From the NCBI GenBank assembly GCA_019633425.1, contig WSUB01000012.1, positions 214,371 to 278,370 of the forward strand: a stretch of DNA of 64,000 nt. Reading direction: 5' to 3'. Source of the stretch: Tulasnella sp. 424 (lineage: Eukaryota; Basidiomycota; Agaricomycetes; Cantharellales; Tulasnellaceae). Shown here one piece after another: positions 35,410 to 45,424 of this stretch. How positions within the stretch are numbered: position 1 is the stretch's first letter; every line of letters begins with the position of its first letter. A program made the translations under genes and the position numbers. The notes below the pieces were generated by a model, which did no database searches, was not told the DNA's origin, and worked only from the letters and a program-made list of their open reading frames with translations.

Positions 35410-37000
35410 ATGGAGGAAGAAACTGAATCTCGTTCAAGTAAGATACTGTCACGTAGTGAGTCCGCCAGTTGGTGGTGCTAAAGGTTCAAATATTCGGTTT
35501 TAGCACCCAGCAGCCCAGGAACGAGCATTTATTCTTACGCTTCATCGGTCGATAAGCATTTAGTGTTAAGGGAGCTACACGGACGGATAGTGAATAATAC
35601 GAACGATGTGCGTGCGTCATTCCGTTATTCTTTTGATCATGTTGGCATGGGCGGGGAAGTTGACACATTGCCCTGCACCTCATCGTTGCGCTAGACATAC
35701 ATACTTCCAGGTGCCTTCGACTCGTATTAATACGAGTGGGCATAGCTGACGAAGGAGCCATCCACATAGCTGATGGAGAGGAACATGGTCGCCTAGACAT
35801 ACAGCACGAGATGCTGAAAGCTGCCCTGGGAGGACTCTATATCCGTCAGGCTGCGCCTGCCGTCCGCCGCGCGTTAGCATTCCGAAAAGATGGAGACCCT
35901 AATTTAATACTGGATATTGGAACTGGGAGTGGCTGTTGGGTTACCGATATGGCCAAGCAGTACCCTCATGCAGAGGCTATTGGCATGGATCTCGTCCCGC
36001 CGAATCTGGCCTTGTGAGTTCCTGGCTCTTCATCCGAACGGCCGGGAATGCGAGAGCTCAATAACAGTTTGAATCGCCCAGCCCTCCTCCAGCGAACACT
36101 CGGTTCGAGTGCGACGACGCTAATCATGGGTTAACTCAGTATTTCCCGGAATCGTTTGACGTAGTCCATTGCCGCTGTATCACTATGGGGATTACCGACT
36201 ATCACAGTCTATTGAAACATGCGTATAGCGTTCTTCGACCAGGCGGAGTTTTATTGACCGTCGAATGCGACATGGAGGTATATGGCGAGAACCAGGAGCC
36301 TCTCCCGGTCGTGAAAGAGGGTGAGCCGGTGCGTTGTATTTACTATCATCCAGGCGACGGACATCTTAGGTTGCCAAACCCGACAGGGATTTTCATGGAT
36401 GAATCTTGTGACCTCCACGGCACGCCAGGCGATCCTCGTAAGTCCAGAGCAGGTTCAGTTCGCCAAACACCCTCACTGCATCGCCTAGGATCGCAATCCA
36501 AATATGAAAGACTACATCCATACTTCAAGGTGGATTAAGGAGATGGGAGAGGACGATTGCCCCTGGGAGGAGTACGGCGAACGCGTTTTCTGGGTGCCGC
36601 AAGGGCCATGGACCACAGAGCGTACGTTTCAATGAATTCCCGGTTATATCAGAGTATTAATCGTGTCGGGTTCGCGCTTAAAGTACAAGCAGACCGCGTC
36701 AACCGGCGCGAGTTCATCGCTGCTCAACTCCAGCTAGAGGACTTCGTGGGTCTAGGCGCAACACTCCGCCCTCTCCTCTTGGCTTCTGGGAACCCTGAGG
36801 AAACGGTTGACATGTGGATTCGCGAAATGGACGCAGAAGTGAGGGAGATGAAGGCCAAGATATACATCAAGGTGTGTAATATTGAGCGCCTTCCTCAGTT
36901 GTGGTGAAAGCTTAACTAATATCTCTCCTGTTGCGGACTGCAGTGGATTTGCAACTGGGCCGTGAAAAAACGATCGCCCGAGCCCCCTTCGCAAGCGTAG
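35410..37000 (+). CDS. SAM-dependent methyltransferase copy P7, exon 1 disrupted (possibly rescued by a new intron)
   Basis: From the ATG at 35410 the frame hits TAA at 35479, because an extra C sits in the SRSESP codons and eight more bases are inserted further on (net +9). A GTGAGT donor at 35456 and TTTTAG ending at 35503 could remove 48 bases and join the two halves in frame. All later exons are open: TYILPG; motif I LDIGTGSGCW (about 35770-36013); motif II AIGMDLVPPN (Ala to Val); a CVTDM change after motif I; LRPGGVLLTVECD; GFSWMNLVTSTARQAIL; FWVPQGPWTTER; helical exon QLQLEDFVGLGATLRPLLL; last exon WICNWAVKKR and a short tail PEPPSQA, stop at 37000. It is a pseudogene if the mini-intron is not used. 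Confidence 0.7.
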
Positions 37001-38588
37001 CGACCATCACCGTTACCTGAACTTGAGCAAGTTGGACTATACATCGGACAGTTTTCGTCTTGTTTTGGCTAGCCTTCAATATTGAGAGTGTATGTCTGAT
37101 GTTCGATGTGTGCAGCGAATGGTATTGAATGCGTTCACCTTGAAACTATCCTCCAGCTTGGTACCCAGGCGTTGAGAGCAGAACTGAATATAAATTCGAT
37201 GCGCTTCAGGGTCATCTCGAGTTCAAACTTCTCATGACTCTCCGTTCCGGTCGGCAAAGCCTCCGGGCATGCATGTTCATTTGCGAGGTTGACGAAGACG
37301 GCGCGAAGTAACGATTCGGTCATTCCTGCCCCGTGCCCTTCCGGGCTTCTTGAAACATCGTCGGAGGATCTTTCCTCGACTCTTCTCAACCTCAAACAAT
37401 CAAGCCACCTAGGGAAATTACCTTATCTGGGAATCAGCCACCTCTGTGGAATGGCCCGAAGAGCGGAACGCTGAGAGAAATGCTATGTGGGAAGTCCGGG
37501 TCAGAGGTTAGCAAAACGCAGAGCACCTGAGGGACGACTTTTGTACTCCTAATCACAGTGCATCCCTCAAATGGGCCATTCCGAACTATGAAAATCACGA
37601 GGCGCCAAAAATAGCTGCGAATCGAAGGGTCGCAATCAATATGGCTACCCCTCGCAACGGGAGCCCTCTCGCCGTTCTGCATTCCAGCTTTTGGTTGGAT
37701 CACTTCTATTACGAGGAATCACGGAGGAAAAGCGGGCCGGGCGAATTCTCGCATTTTGAGGTCATATGTGGGGCTGGCAACGCATTCCGTCGCCCTTCTT
37801 CCTTTTTCGACGGCGCCAGTTTATGTGTAAACGACGAAGGGGCCTGGAGGATTGGGTTTCTTGGAGAGGAGCGGAGAAAGATGAAGGTAAGATTTTGATA
37901 CCTTCCACCTCAAGCTGTTGCCATGTGACCGTGTAACCGACTGGTGGAGAGGAACGAACCAGGGCCTTCGACTTATCGCCCCACGCTCGAATGATGCATT
38001 GATTATTCTGACAACCGTGTTGACCTTGACCCACTTCTATAAACCAATTCCTTTATCCCTGCAGCTCCCGTACATTGTGAGAATCTCGAGTTTGTTGTAC
38101 CAGGACCGATGCTGATGCCCGTTGGATCGATCGATGTCCCGATAAAAATGGCCGTCCGGGAAACTGGGCACTGAGAATGGTGCATTTATTTATACATTCG
38201 AATGCCTACCGTTTCATCATGAAGGGGAGGAACCAGCCTTTTGGACTCTTGGACCGGTTCTGCTACGAATCGAGGTGGGAACGCTGTTGGCGGCCTGACC
38301 CGTGGCCGAAGGCAGCTTTCATTCTACTGCTAGGGACATTTCTTTGCCGACGCTGCGTGGGGTTGGATTCGTGAACTGGTAACAGCAGTCGTTGGATTTC
38401 AATGATGTCCCTGGGTAGCTCCGGGGCACGTGGTGGCTCCAAAGAGCTTGTTTTTTTTTCACCCGTCGTGGGCACCACTTCAGGGTTCGGCTAGCGGTCG
38501 GGAACCTTTATTGCTGTTCTGTTTAATCCACGGTTGATCTTCCTTCACCCCCTCCCCCCCCCCTTTACCGCACTCACAGTCACTCTTT
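37001..38588. repeat. Intergenic duplication debris P7/P8 with promoter of P8
   Basis: Holds the antisense segment (37135-37395, 86-codon minus frame with SALNAWVPSW), the GGTTAGCAAAACGCAGAG block near 37505, a TTTATCCCTGCAG block near 38050, a diverged shared element (GGTGGGAACGCTGTTGG, 38275) and a C-run near 38553. No gene is supported. Confidence 0.5.
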
Positions 38589-40079
38589 ATGGGAGACGAA
38601 GCTGCTGCTCAGTCAAGTAGTGCGGCGTCGGACGGCGAGTTGCCCGTCGCACCAAATAGTCCGCGGACAAGCGTCTATTCCTACGCTTCATCAGTCGACA
38701 GGCTTTTCGTCATACGAGAACTATATGGGAGGCTAGTGACCAACACAAACGAGGTAAATCGTGCTTCTCAGTTCTTAGAGAGGAGTAAGATAATCTAATT
38801 GGCGGCTCCCAGCATTACGTACTTCCAGGTGCATTTGACATACTCTTACGACACACGAGTCCGGCTAACCGTAGCTGCGGAGTGATTAGTCGATTTTGAA
38901 GAGCACGAGCGTTTGGCCATACAACATGAGATGCTGAAAGCCGCTGTGGGAGGACTCTACATCCGCCAGGCTGCCCCTGCCGTCCGTCGTGCTCTTGCGC
39001 CTCGAAAAGATGGTGATCTCAATGCAGTGCTCGATATTGGATGTGGAAGTGGCGTTTGGGTCATTGATATGGCTCGGCTTTATCCTCATGCTGAGGTTGT
39101 AGGAATGGATTTGGCGCCACCCAATCTTGTCTCGTGAGTTTTCACGTTTTCATTGAACGCACGGGTAATTGTTAACGCTTCGAGCTGCCTAGGCCGGTCC
39201 CAGAGAATACTAGGTTTGAGTGCGACGACGCCAATTACGGTTTATCGCAATACGGCGCCGAATCATTTGATGTCGTGCATGCTCGGTATATCACACTGGG
39301 GATCACGGATTATCGTAGCCTGTTACAAGAGGCGTGTTCCATTCTCAGACCGGGAGGCGTTCTGTTAACGGTAGACTGCGATATGCTAGCGTATGATGAG
39401 AATCAGCAGCCTATTACCGCTATAAAAGAGGACGAACCGGTGCGTCGCATTCGATGTCCCCAAATAGACAGGAGCCTGATCTACCCAAAACAACAGGGAT
39501 TTTCGTACATGAATCGCCTGGTGGTGGCCGCAATCGAGGGAGTCATGGTACGTCTGGGGAGCTTCCGCTGGGTAACGCTTCCTACCCTTTCACCATTCAT
39601 GTAGAAGTGCAACCCGAACGCTGCCGCCTACCACCATACTTCAAGGTGGATCGAGGAAATGGGAGAGACTGAGAGTTGTTGGGATGATTTTGGAGAGCGG
39701 GCTGTCTGGGTACCACTTGGGCCTTGGACTGAAGAGCGTACGTTCTCAATTGTTGACCATGCTGTGGCTGTCTCTAATATTACCGTAGTACAAGGAGACC
39801 GCGTCAACGAACGTGAATTTTTGGCGGCTCAGCTCCTGCAGTTAGCTTTCTTGAAGATCGGTGTTACTTTACGTCCTGTGATGCTTATCTCTGGAAACTC
39901 CGAGGAAGTCGTCGACCAGTGGATCCGGGAGCAGGAGGCCGAGGTGAAAGCGATGAACGCCAAGTTGTACTTCAAGGTCAGCAGTTATTCACGCAAGGTC
40001 TTTCGCATTAGGTCCTGGCTCACATCCTCTTTTCTAACGATAGTGGATTTTCAATTGGGCTGTGAAGAAGAGAGGTTAA
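38589..40079 (+). CDS. SAM-dependent methyltransferase copy P8
   Basis: Start at 38589 (MGDEAAAQSSSAASDGELPV). Exon 1 ends SVYSYASSVDRLFVIRELYG. The small exon codes HYVLPG (near 38814). The SAM exon (about 38888-39133) has EEHERLAIQHEMLKAAVGG, motif I LDIGCGSGVW and motif II VVGMDLAPPN. Exon 4 (about 39194-39440) has RFECDDANYGLSQYGAESFD and LRPGGVLLTVDCD. Exon 5 is GFSYMNRLVVAAIEGVM (Trp to Tyr). Exon 6 starts KCNPNAAAY and ends VWVPLGPWTEER. The helical exon has QLLQLAFLKIGVTLRPVML. The last exon codes WIFNWAVKKRG with a stop at 40079. P8 and P9 form a separate pair. Confidence 0.83.
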
Positions 40080-41022
40080 GCGACCCCGACACCCCTTGGT
40101 GTGCGTATTGGCCCTCGACTGCGGCCTTACAAACTCCACGCTAAGTGATCCTGCCGCGGCGTACATGGCAGTCCGGGACTCTAAGAAAGAATTCAGAGCC
40201 GTGCGTGCAAAGATTTCTCGGTACAGACAAGCCGGCATGTATTTGATAAAGGCCAGAAACACGATTAAAAAAAACATTAACGAGAGGCGGGCAGAAATTA
40301 ATTAACGAGAAAAAACGAATCATACTTTCGTTCATTAGTCTCGTGGATGATAGCTTACTATATACTCTTCAATGAGGCTCATTAATCGGGTTCCCAGCGA
40401 AATCCGACGGGCGCAAGGTCACCGAAACGCGCGTCCAACCACAACAAACCCCTCCTACTACGGCGAAGAGTCCCAGATGGTCCAAGTTACATAAGCCCGT
40501 CAGGGCAATGAGACACCTCGACACAAATGGCCCATCAGATTCGGGTCTCAGTACGATCTGTCATCCCAAGGCCTCCTTCGTTGACCGGTTTAGGGCCGAA
40601 GGGGCGAAGCCACGGCGACAGATCGAGGTGAGAACGCCGTTCGTGCACGTGCCTTGACGGGCTCTTCCTTTGCCCACCCACTCCCTCGGACGGAAGCCTT
40701 TGATTCTGCGGCGATGGCATGGGCAGGGGAGACTTTGCCGAGGCTGCGTGGGCAATGGGGGTTTGATGAAAAACACCGAGGTGGCCATGGTACAAGGAAG
40801 GTTGTTGAAATCCCGCAATGATGTCCCTGGTAGCTCTGCAACTTGTGGCGGCTCCGAGAGGTTTATATGGGTCAAGATGATCTTCTCACTTGTCGTCGAT
40901 CCGCAACACTTCAAGCTTCGCCAAGGAGAGCTTTTGCTGTCCGTTTGTACATTAGTCGACTGTCAATCTTCCTTCACCTTCCACCGCCTTTTCCTGCCTT
41001 CCCTAACTCCCGGCCGTTTCCT
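40080..41022. promoter_or_regulatory. Intergenic P8/P9 with promoter of P9
   Basis: A copy of the shared element (GGTGAGAACGCCGTTCG) is at 40627. Further on, blocks around 40730-40870 (GGGGTTTGATG, GATGTCCCTGGTAGCTC, GTGGCGGCTCC) resemble 38350-38440 upstream of P8. The antisense segment of the P3-P7 gaps is absent. Open frames on both strands (40535-41239) show no family motif. Confidence 0.5.
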
Positions 41023-42549
41023 ATGCAAGACGAAGCTCCTTCTGAACCAAGTGGCCTGGCGTCAGGCAGTGGGTTCCCGTTTGGCAATGCAGAAACACCA
41101 CTTAGCCCTCGGGCAAGCGTCTATTCCTACGCGTCATCAATCGACAAGCATTTCGTCATCAGGGAGCTATACGGGAGGATGGTTAACAACACAAATGAGG
41201 TACGTGGTGCATTTCGTTTCGGAAGGAAGGGTGAGGTAATTCAATCCTTGGCTTTCCCAGCATTACGTGATTCCAGGTACAATTGCCAACCTTTTAACGC
41301 CTACGAATTCAGCTAATCGTATCTGCGTCATTAGCTGATGGGGAGGAACACGGGCGTGAGGCTGTGCTGCACGAGATGCTGAAAGTCGCGATGGGAGGAC
41401 TCTACATCCGCCAGGCTGCCCCTGCCGTTTATCGTGCTCTCACGCCTCGAAGGGATGGGGACTTCAATACAGTACTTGATATAGGATGTGGAGGGGGCAG
41501 TTGGGTCATTGACATGGCTCAGCTTTATCCACATGCCGAGGTTGTAGGGATGGATTTGACACCACCCAATCTTCTCTCGTGAGTTTTCGCAGTTCCTTTT
41601 GAACGTACGGGCAGTCGTTAACTCGTGGAACCAGATCAGCCCCAGAGAATACCCGGTTTGAGTGCGACGACGCCAATTACGGTTTATCGCAATACGGCGC
41701 CGAATCTGTCGATGTTGTGCATATTCGGGGCCTCTCGGTAGGAATAAAAGATTACTATAACCTACTAAAAGAGGCATACGCCATTCTTCGACCAGCAGGG
41801 GTTCTGTTGACGGTAGACTGCGACCTGCTGGCGTATGATGAGAACCGGCAGCCTCTCACTTCTGTTAATGAGGACGAACCGGTGCGTCATATTCAAGGTC
41901 ATAGGATCGACCGGATCTTAATTTACCTGCAACAACAGGGATTTTTGTGGATGAATCGTCTCCTTGTGAATGCATACCAGGGACTCATTGTAAATCTGGA
42001 TGAACCTCCTTTGAGCCACCCCTGACCGTTTCGCTACTCGTTTAGAAGTGCAATCCTAGTGCTGACGCCTATCGCCATACTTTAACGTGGCTCAAAGAAA
42101 TGGGAGAGAACGGGAATTCCTGGGAGGAATGCGGCGAACTGGCGGTCTGGGTGCCACTGGGACCGTGGACTGAAGAGCGTACGTCCAGAGAACCCACCAT
42201 CGACTGCAAATAGACCATTGATCATACCGTGTTTATTGCTTCTGATCTAACCATAGTACAAGGGGAGCGCGTCGATGGACGCGAGTCTTTGGCGGCTCAG
42301 CTCTTGCAATTGGCCTTCTGGAAGATTGGTGTTGCACTCCGTCCCGTTCTTCTGACTTCGGGACACCCCGAGGAAATCGTTGACAGATGGATTCAGGAGC
42401 AGGAGGCCGAAGTGGGAGAGATGAAGGCGAAACTGTATTTCAAGGTCAGCAACGGTCCGAAGAGTCCTGCTTATTCTAACGTCTTGATTTGCGTATTGCT
42501 TGCGTAACTGTAGTGGATTTGCACATGGGCTGTGAAGAAGGGAGGTTAA
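41023..42549 (+). CDS. SAM-dependent methyltransferase copy P9 (right end of the array)
   Basis: Start at 41023 (MQDEAPSEPSGLASGSGFPF). Exon 1 ends SVYSYASSIDKHFVIRELYG. The small exon codes HYVIPG (near 41264). The SAM exon (about 41336-41578) has motif I LDIGCGGGSW and motif II VVGMDLTPPN, but the conserved RLDIQHEML has become REAVLHEML. Exon 4 (about 41640-41880) has RFECDDANYGLSQYGAESVD, HIRGLSVG instead of HCRCITIG, and LRPAGVLLTVDCD (one Gly of RPGG is Ala). Exon 5 is GFLWMNRLLVNAYQGLI. Exon 6 ends VWVPLGPWTEER. The helical exon has QLLQLAFWKIGVALRPVLL. The last exon codes WICTWAVKKGG with a stop at 42549. The frame is open, but several family residues differ, so its activity is less certain. 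Confidence 0.82.
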
Positions 42550-43265
42550 GTAAGTTCGACACCCCCTGGTGTGGGTGCGGGTTCCTCTATGCAAAGCAAT
42601 GGACGAAATTTTACGGGTGGCGTAACTGGAGTTGAGTTTGCTATTTTTGGGTTTGTCGAAATTGAGTCCTGAATGATCACGATGACGCGGTTTTCCGCGC
42701 AGAGGATAACAGGCTCCAACCGACTGGATCCGATGTATGAGATCATACTGTGTGCCCGTAAGATTAACATCGACGCAGCTGAGCTGGAAGATTCATATAT
42801 CCCAAATTATTCGAAGAGACCGGGTCAGGGTCGAACCAGTGCCATTCCTTTTTTGGTGTTCTTCCAAGCCCCATATGGTCTTTCCGGTCGGAGCTCTCCT
42901 GGCTTCCTGTGACAGGGTAATAGATTCGGTCTATCCCCCGATTGGTTACGCCGTCAACAAGGTTTGAAACCGACGGCAAAGGGAAATTAATAGCACTCGC
43001 TACACCTGAGGTCACTGGATCGCGATGCGCCTCAAAACGAGACCTGTACAGTTAATCATACAAAGCATATACATATAATCATAGCGGGTAAGATACATCA
43101 TAAAGTAAAATATCTAGAACAGTGGGGGTCGGAGAGGTGTGTTCGATTCGCTGCTCGACTGAATTGTCGACGTTCTCTTTAGATATCCTTATCATCATTT
43201 ACCAGTTCGAATCTCCAACATACACGAAACGACAACCACCAGTTCTCTCTTGAGGATCACCATTC
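42550..43265. other. Intergenic, end of the methyltransferase array
   Basis: A gap between two convergent genes. No gene, repeat unit or array promoter element is seen. The last 200 bases are AT-rich and probably contain the 3' untranslated region of the minus-strand gene ending at 43266. Confidence 0.4.
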
Positions 43266-44696
43266 CTACATCAAGTACATGAAGGAGTCGGCGCGATCGA
43301 GATCGTCATGGGGACTGAAGTGTTCCCGATGCCACTTGTACAAATGTTCGAGCCTGTAGCAATAATCAAGATACAGGGGGTCAGTGAGGTAGCGGTTTGG
43401 TTTCGTCTCACCCTCTTTGAGCACCGTGGCGCCAGGGGTCACTCTAGCTCTAGCTTGGAGGTTTGGCTGAGAGGACGACGGGGAAGGGCCCGAGGACGCG
43501 GATGAATCAACGCTTGAGTCCGGGGAAGGGTCAAGATCCATAGCCATATCCGGATCATTGTATCCTTGCTCCTCCGTCACCCCGTAGATGGTCTCAACGA
43601 CACTGGAACCGTCCCTGTCCCCGCGATTGGAAGCCACCTCATCACCAGTCCTCATCCAAGCAGACTTCATCCGCATCCCCTCGACGTGAGAAGTCGCAAG
43701 TCGTACAACGACGGGTTCTCCAGTCTTTTCGTCGTACGTCATGAATGCTTTGCGGGCTACAGTGCGAGCCCGAGTGAGCCGAGCAGCGGGTGAATCCTTA
43801 GTGGCCTCCTCAAGCAGACGAGCAATCCGCGGGGGAGGAAGAGGTTCGTCGGAGTCCCGAGGGAAGTAGTCTTTGGCATATGGAAGGCCACCTGGACGTG
43901 GGAGATGTGTCGGGGACGGAGACTCGGAATGGTAGGCACAGTCTGCCCAGTACGCAAGACCTCGGAGAGCGTCGCCATGAGTGAAGGCAACCGGAGCAGT
44001 AACGAGATTTTTCCAATCTATGCAAGCGACGAGTGAGTAAACGACCCGGTCATAAGAGTGCCGGAGTACTACTGACCATGATCAAAGACCCCAAACAAAC
44101 ATCTTTCAGCATTAGTAGTCGCCAATGCCCACCACGGGACGCCCGAGTTCCGACATTTCTCGAAAATAGCTGCCCACAAATCCTCTGAGAAGCCCCAGTT
44201 CATGCCCAAGGATAGAAAGTTGTTGGCCTCAGGCCGATGGCGGTATGGGGTCTGGTTTGCCATAAAAGATCCCCACCAAGAGTCGACCGGGTGAACGACC
44301 GCATCAACAGAGATCAAGTTGAAGCAGGGATTGTCGTTAACGACGAAGGTTGTGAACTGGACACCGAATTCAGAGTGATGGAGAATGTTGGGGGAGTTGC
44401 TGGGGCAGAGGCTCTCAAAAATGGCGGGCAGAACTTGTTTCAAGTCGCAGCTGGTGACGTCGGGATTCGGGACAGCCGTGCGTTCGTAAACTGTGTAAGA
44501 AAATGGGGTGAGACAGTGAAGAAAAGTGAGGGACAGGTCGCCTACAGTTTGCGAGCATGGTAACAAAGTTCCCATGGGACAGCGTTTCGATGCGGAACAT
44601 ACCCCAGGACTTGGACGGGCGGAGTCCAAGTCCAGGGTTGTTGGAAGCAGACGTCCCGGGTGCAGAGGAAGACGAGGGCATAACGGTGGCTTGCAT
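43266..44696 (-). CDS. Hypothetical protein, single copy, 438 residues
   Basis: Three exons with consistent phases: 44696-44546, 44490-44077 and 44017-43266 (439 codons with stop). The protein starts MQATVMPSSSSAP, followed by a compact segment (VLPAIFESLCPSNSPNIL, FTTFVVNDNPCFNLISVDAV) and an aromatic/Gly motif LFGVFDHD near residue 185. Next is LVTAPVAFTHGDALRGLAYW, and then an acidic Ser/Pro-rich linker (about residues 335-375). The C-terminal region contains YLDYCYRLEHLYKWHREHF. No signal peptide or membrane helix is evident. I do not recognise the family. The start at 44696 is preferred to the longer frame from 44863, because the exon 1 frame then splices cleanly. It is divergent from the large gene at 45425. 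Confidence 0.75.
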
Positions 44697-45424
44697 GCTT
44701 GATTTCTTCTTATGGCTGGTCTTAAGGAAAAGCTTGAGGGAATTTGACTTACTTCGGAGTCGATTTCTTGCTGAGGGATCTTGCTGATCTTGCTGTTGTG
44801 ATGATGGAAAATCCGAAACGTTTCGACCCGCATTTTATACCACGCGAGCGCCTCCGAGGTCAAAGTGGATCTGACCTTAGCTCAACATTGCGTCGGGCAA
44901 AAGGCGTTAAGTGAATTTGTCCCGTAGCAAGGAATTGGGGTGTTTCAGTTGTCCTCCCGATCGTTTCAAAACGCGGGGAACAAAGCGATGGCGAGTCTGA
45001 CCACGTGACTGGGCTTTGGTTCGTCGCATTTTGTCCCTCAGCCGCTTTGACCCGGCCGTAAGCAAGGCTGACGTGTATGCTGAAGAGGGATCGATACGAT
45101 TAAGTTTGATGCGTGCTTGAACTTGCTGAAAGGGTGGCCATGTGGAGTGGTCTAAGGACCTCGCCTGGGCGTTTTGCGCGTCGTGGTTGGTGTAAGACGG
45201 GGCGGCTGGAGTCATGAATGTCACGAACGGTCTGAAAGTCGACGTCCTGAAAGTTGGTAGGTCGTGATGGGGATGGAGGTCGTAGGGTTCGAATCGGTTT
45301 CAACTCTGAGGCGGATTGAACGGGAAGGTTCCGGAGAGGGTTGGACAAAATCGAACCGTGGTAACGTCGCACGGAACCTTGTTCCGGCCATCATACCCTG
45401 ATCGCCGTCAGCAAGCAGCCATCC
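44697..45424. promoter_or_regulatory. Divergent promoter region
   Basis: 728 bases between the start codons of the 438-residue gene (minus) and the large UNC80-like gene (plus). Both promoters must lie here. Small minus-strand frames (44907-45436) have no recognisable motif. A GGTTCGAATC stretch near 45287 looks like a tRNA T-loop but is not part of a foldable tRNA. Confidence 0.4.

Noticed and set aside
40535..41239. Overlapping 83-189 codon frames upstream of P9
   Set aside because: They lie in promoter-like DNA related to the P8 upstream region, occur on both strands and lack motifs; one overlaps exon 1 of P9 in another frame.
1..42550. Transposon-driven amplification
   Set aside because: No transposase, reverse transcriptase, terminal repeats or target-site duplications are seen at unit borders; orphan exons fit unequal crossing-over better.
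44697..44863. Longer minus-strand frame starting at 44863 as the N-terminus of the hypothetical gene
   Set aside because: The frame from 44696 joins the conserved part through a clean GT-AG intron (44545-44491), while the longer frame reads through that intron and has an unrelated composition.
45280..45305. tRNA-like T-loop GGTTCGAATC
   Set aside because: The bases on either side do not form a T-stem and no acceptor or anticodon arms are found upstream.
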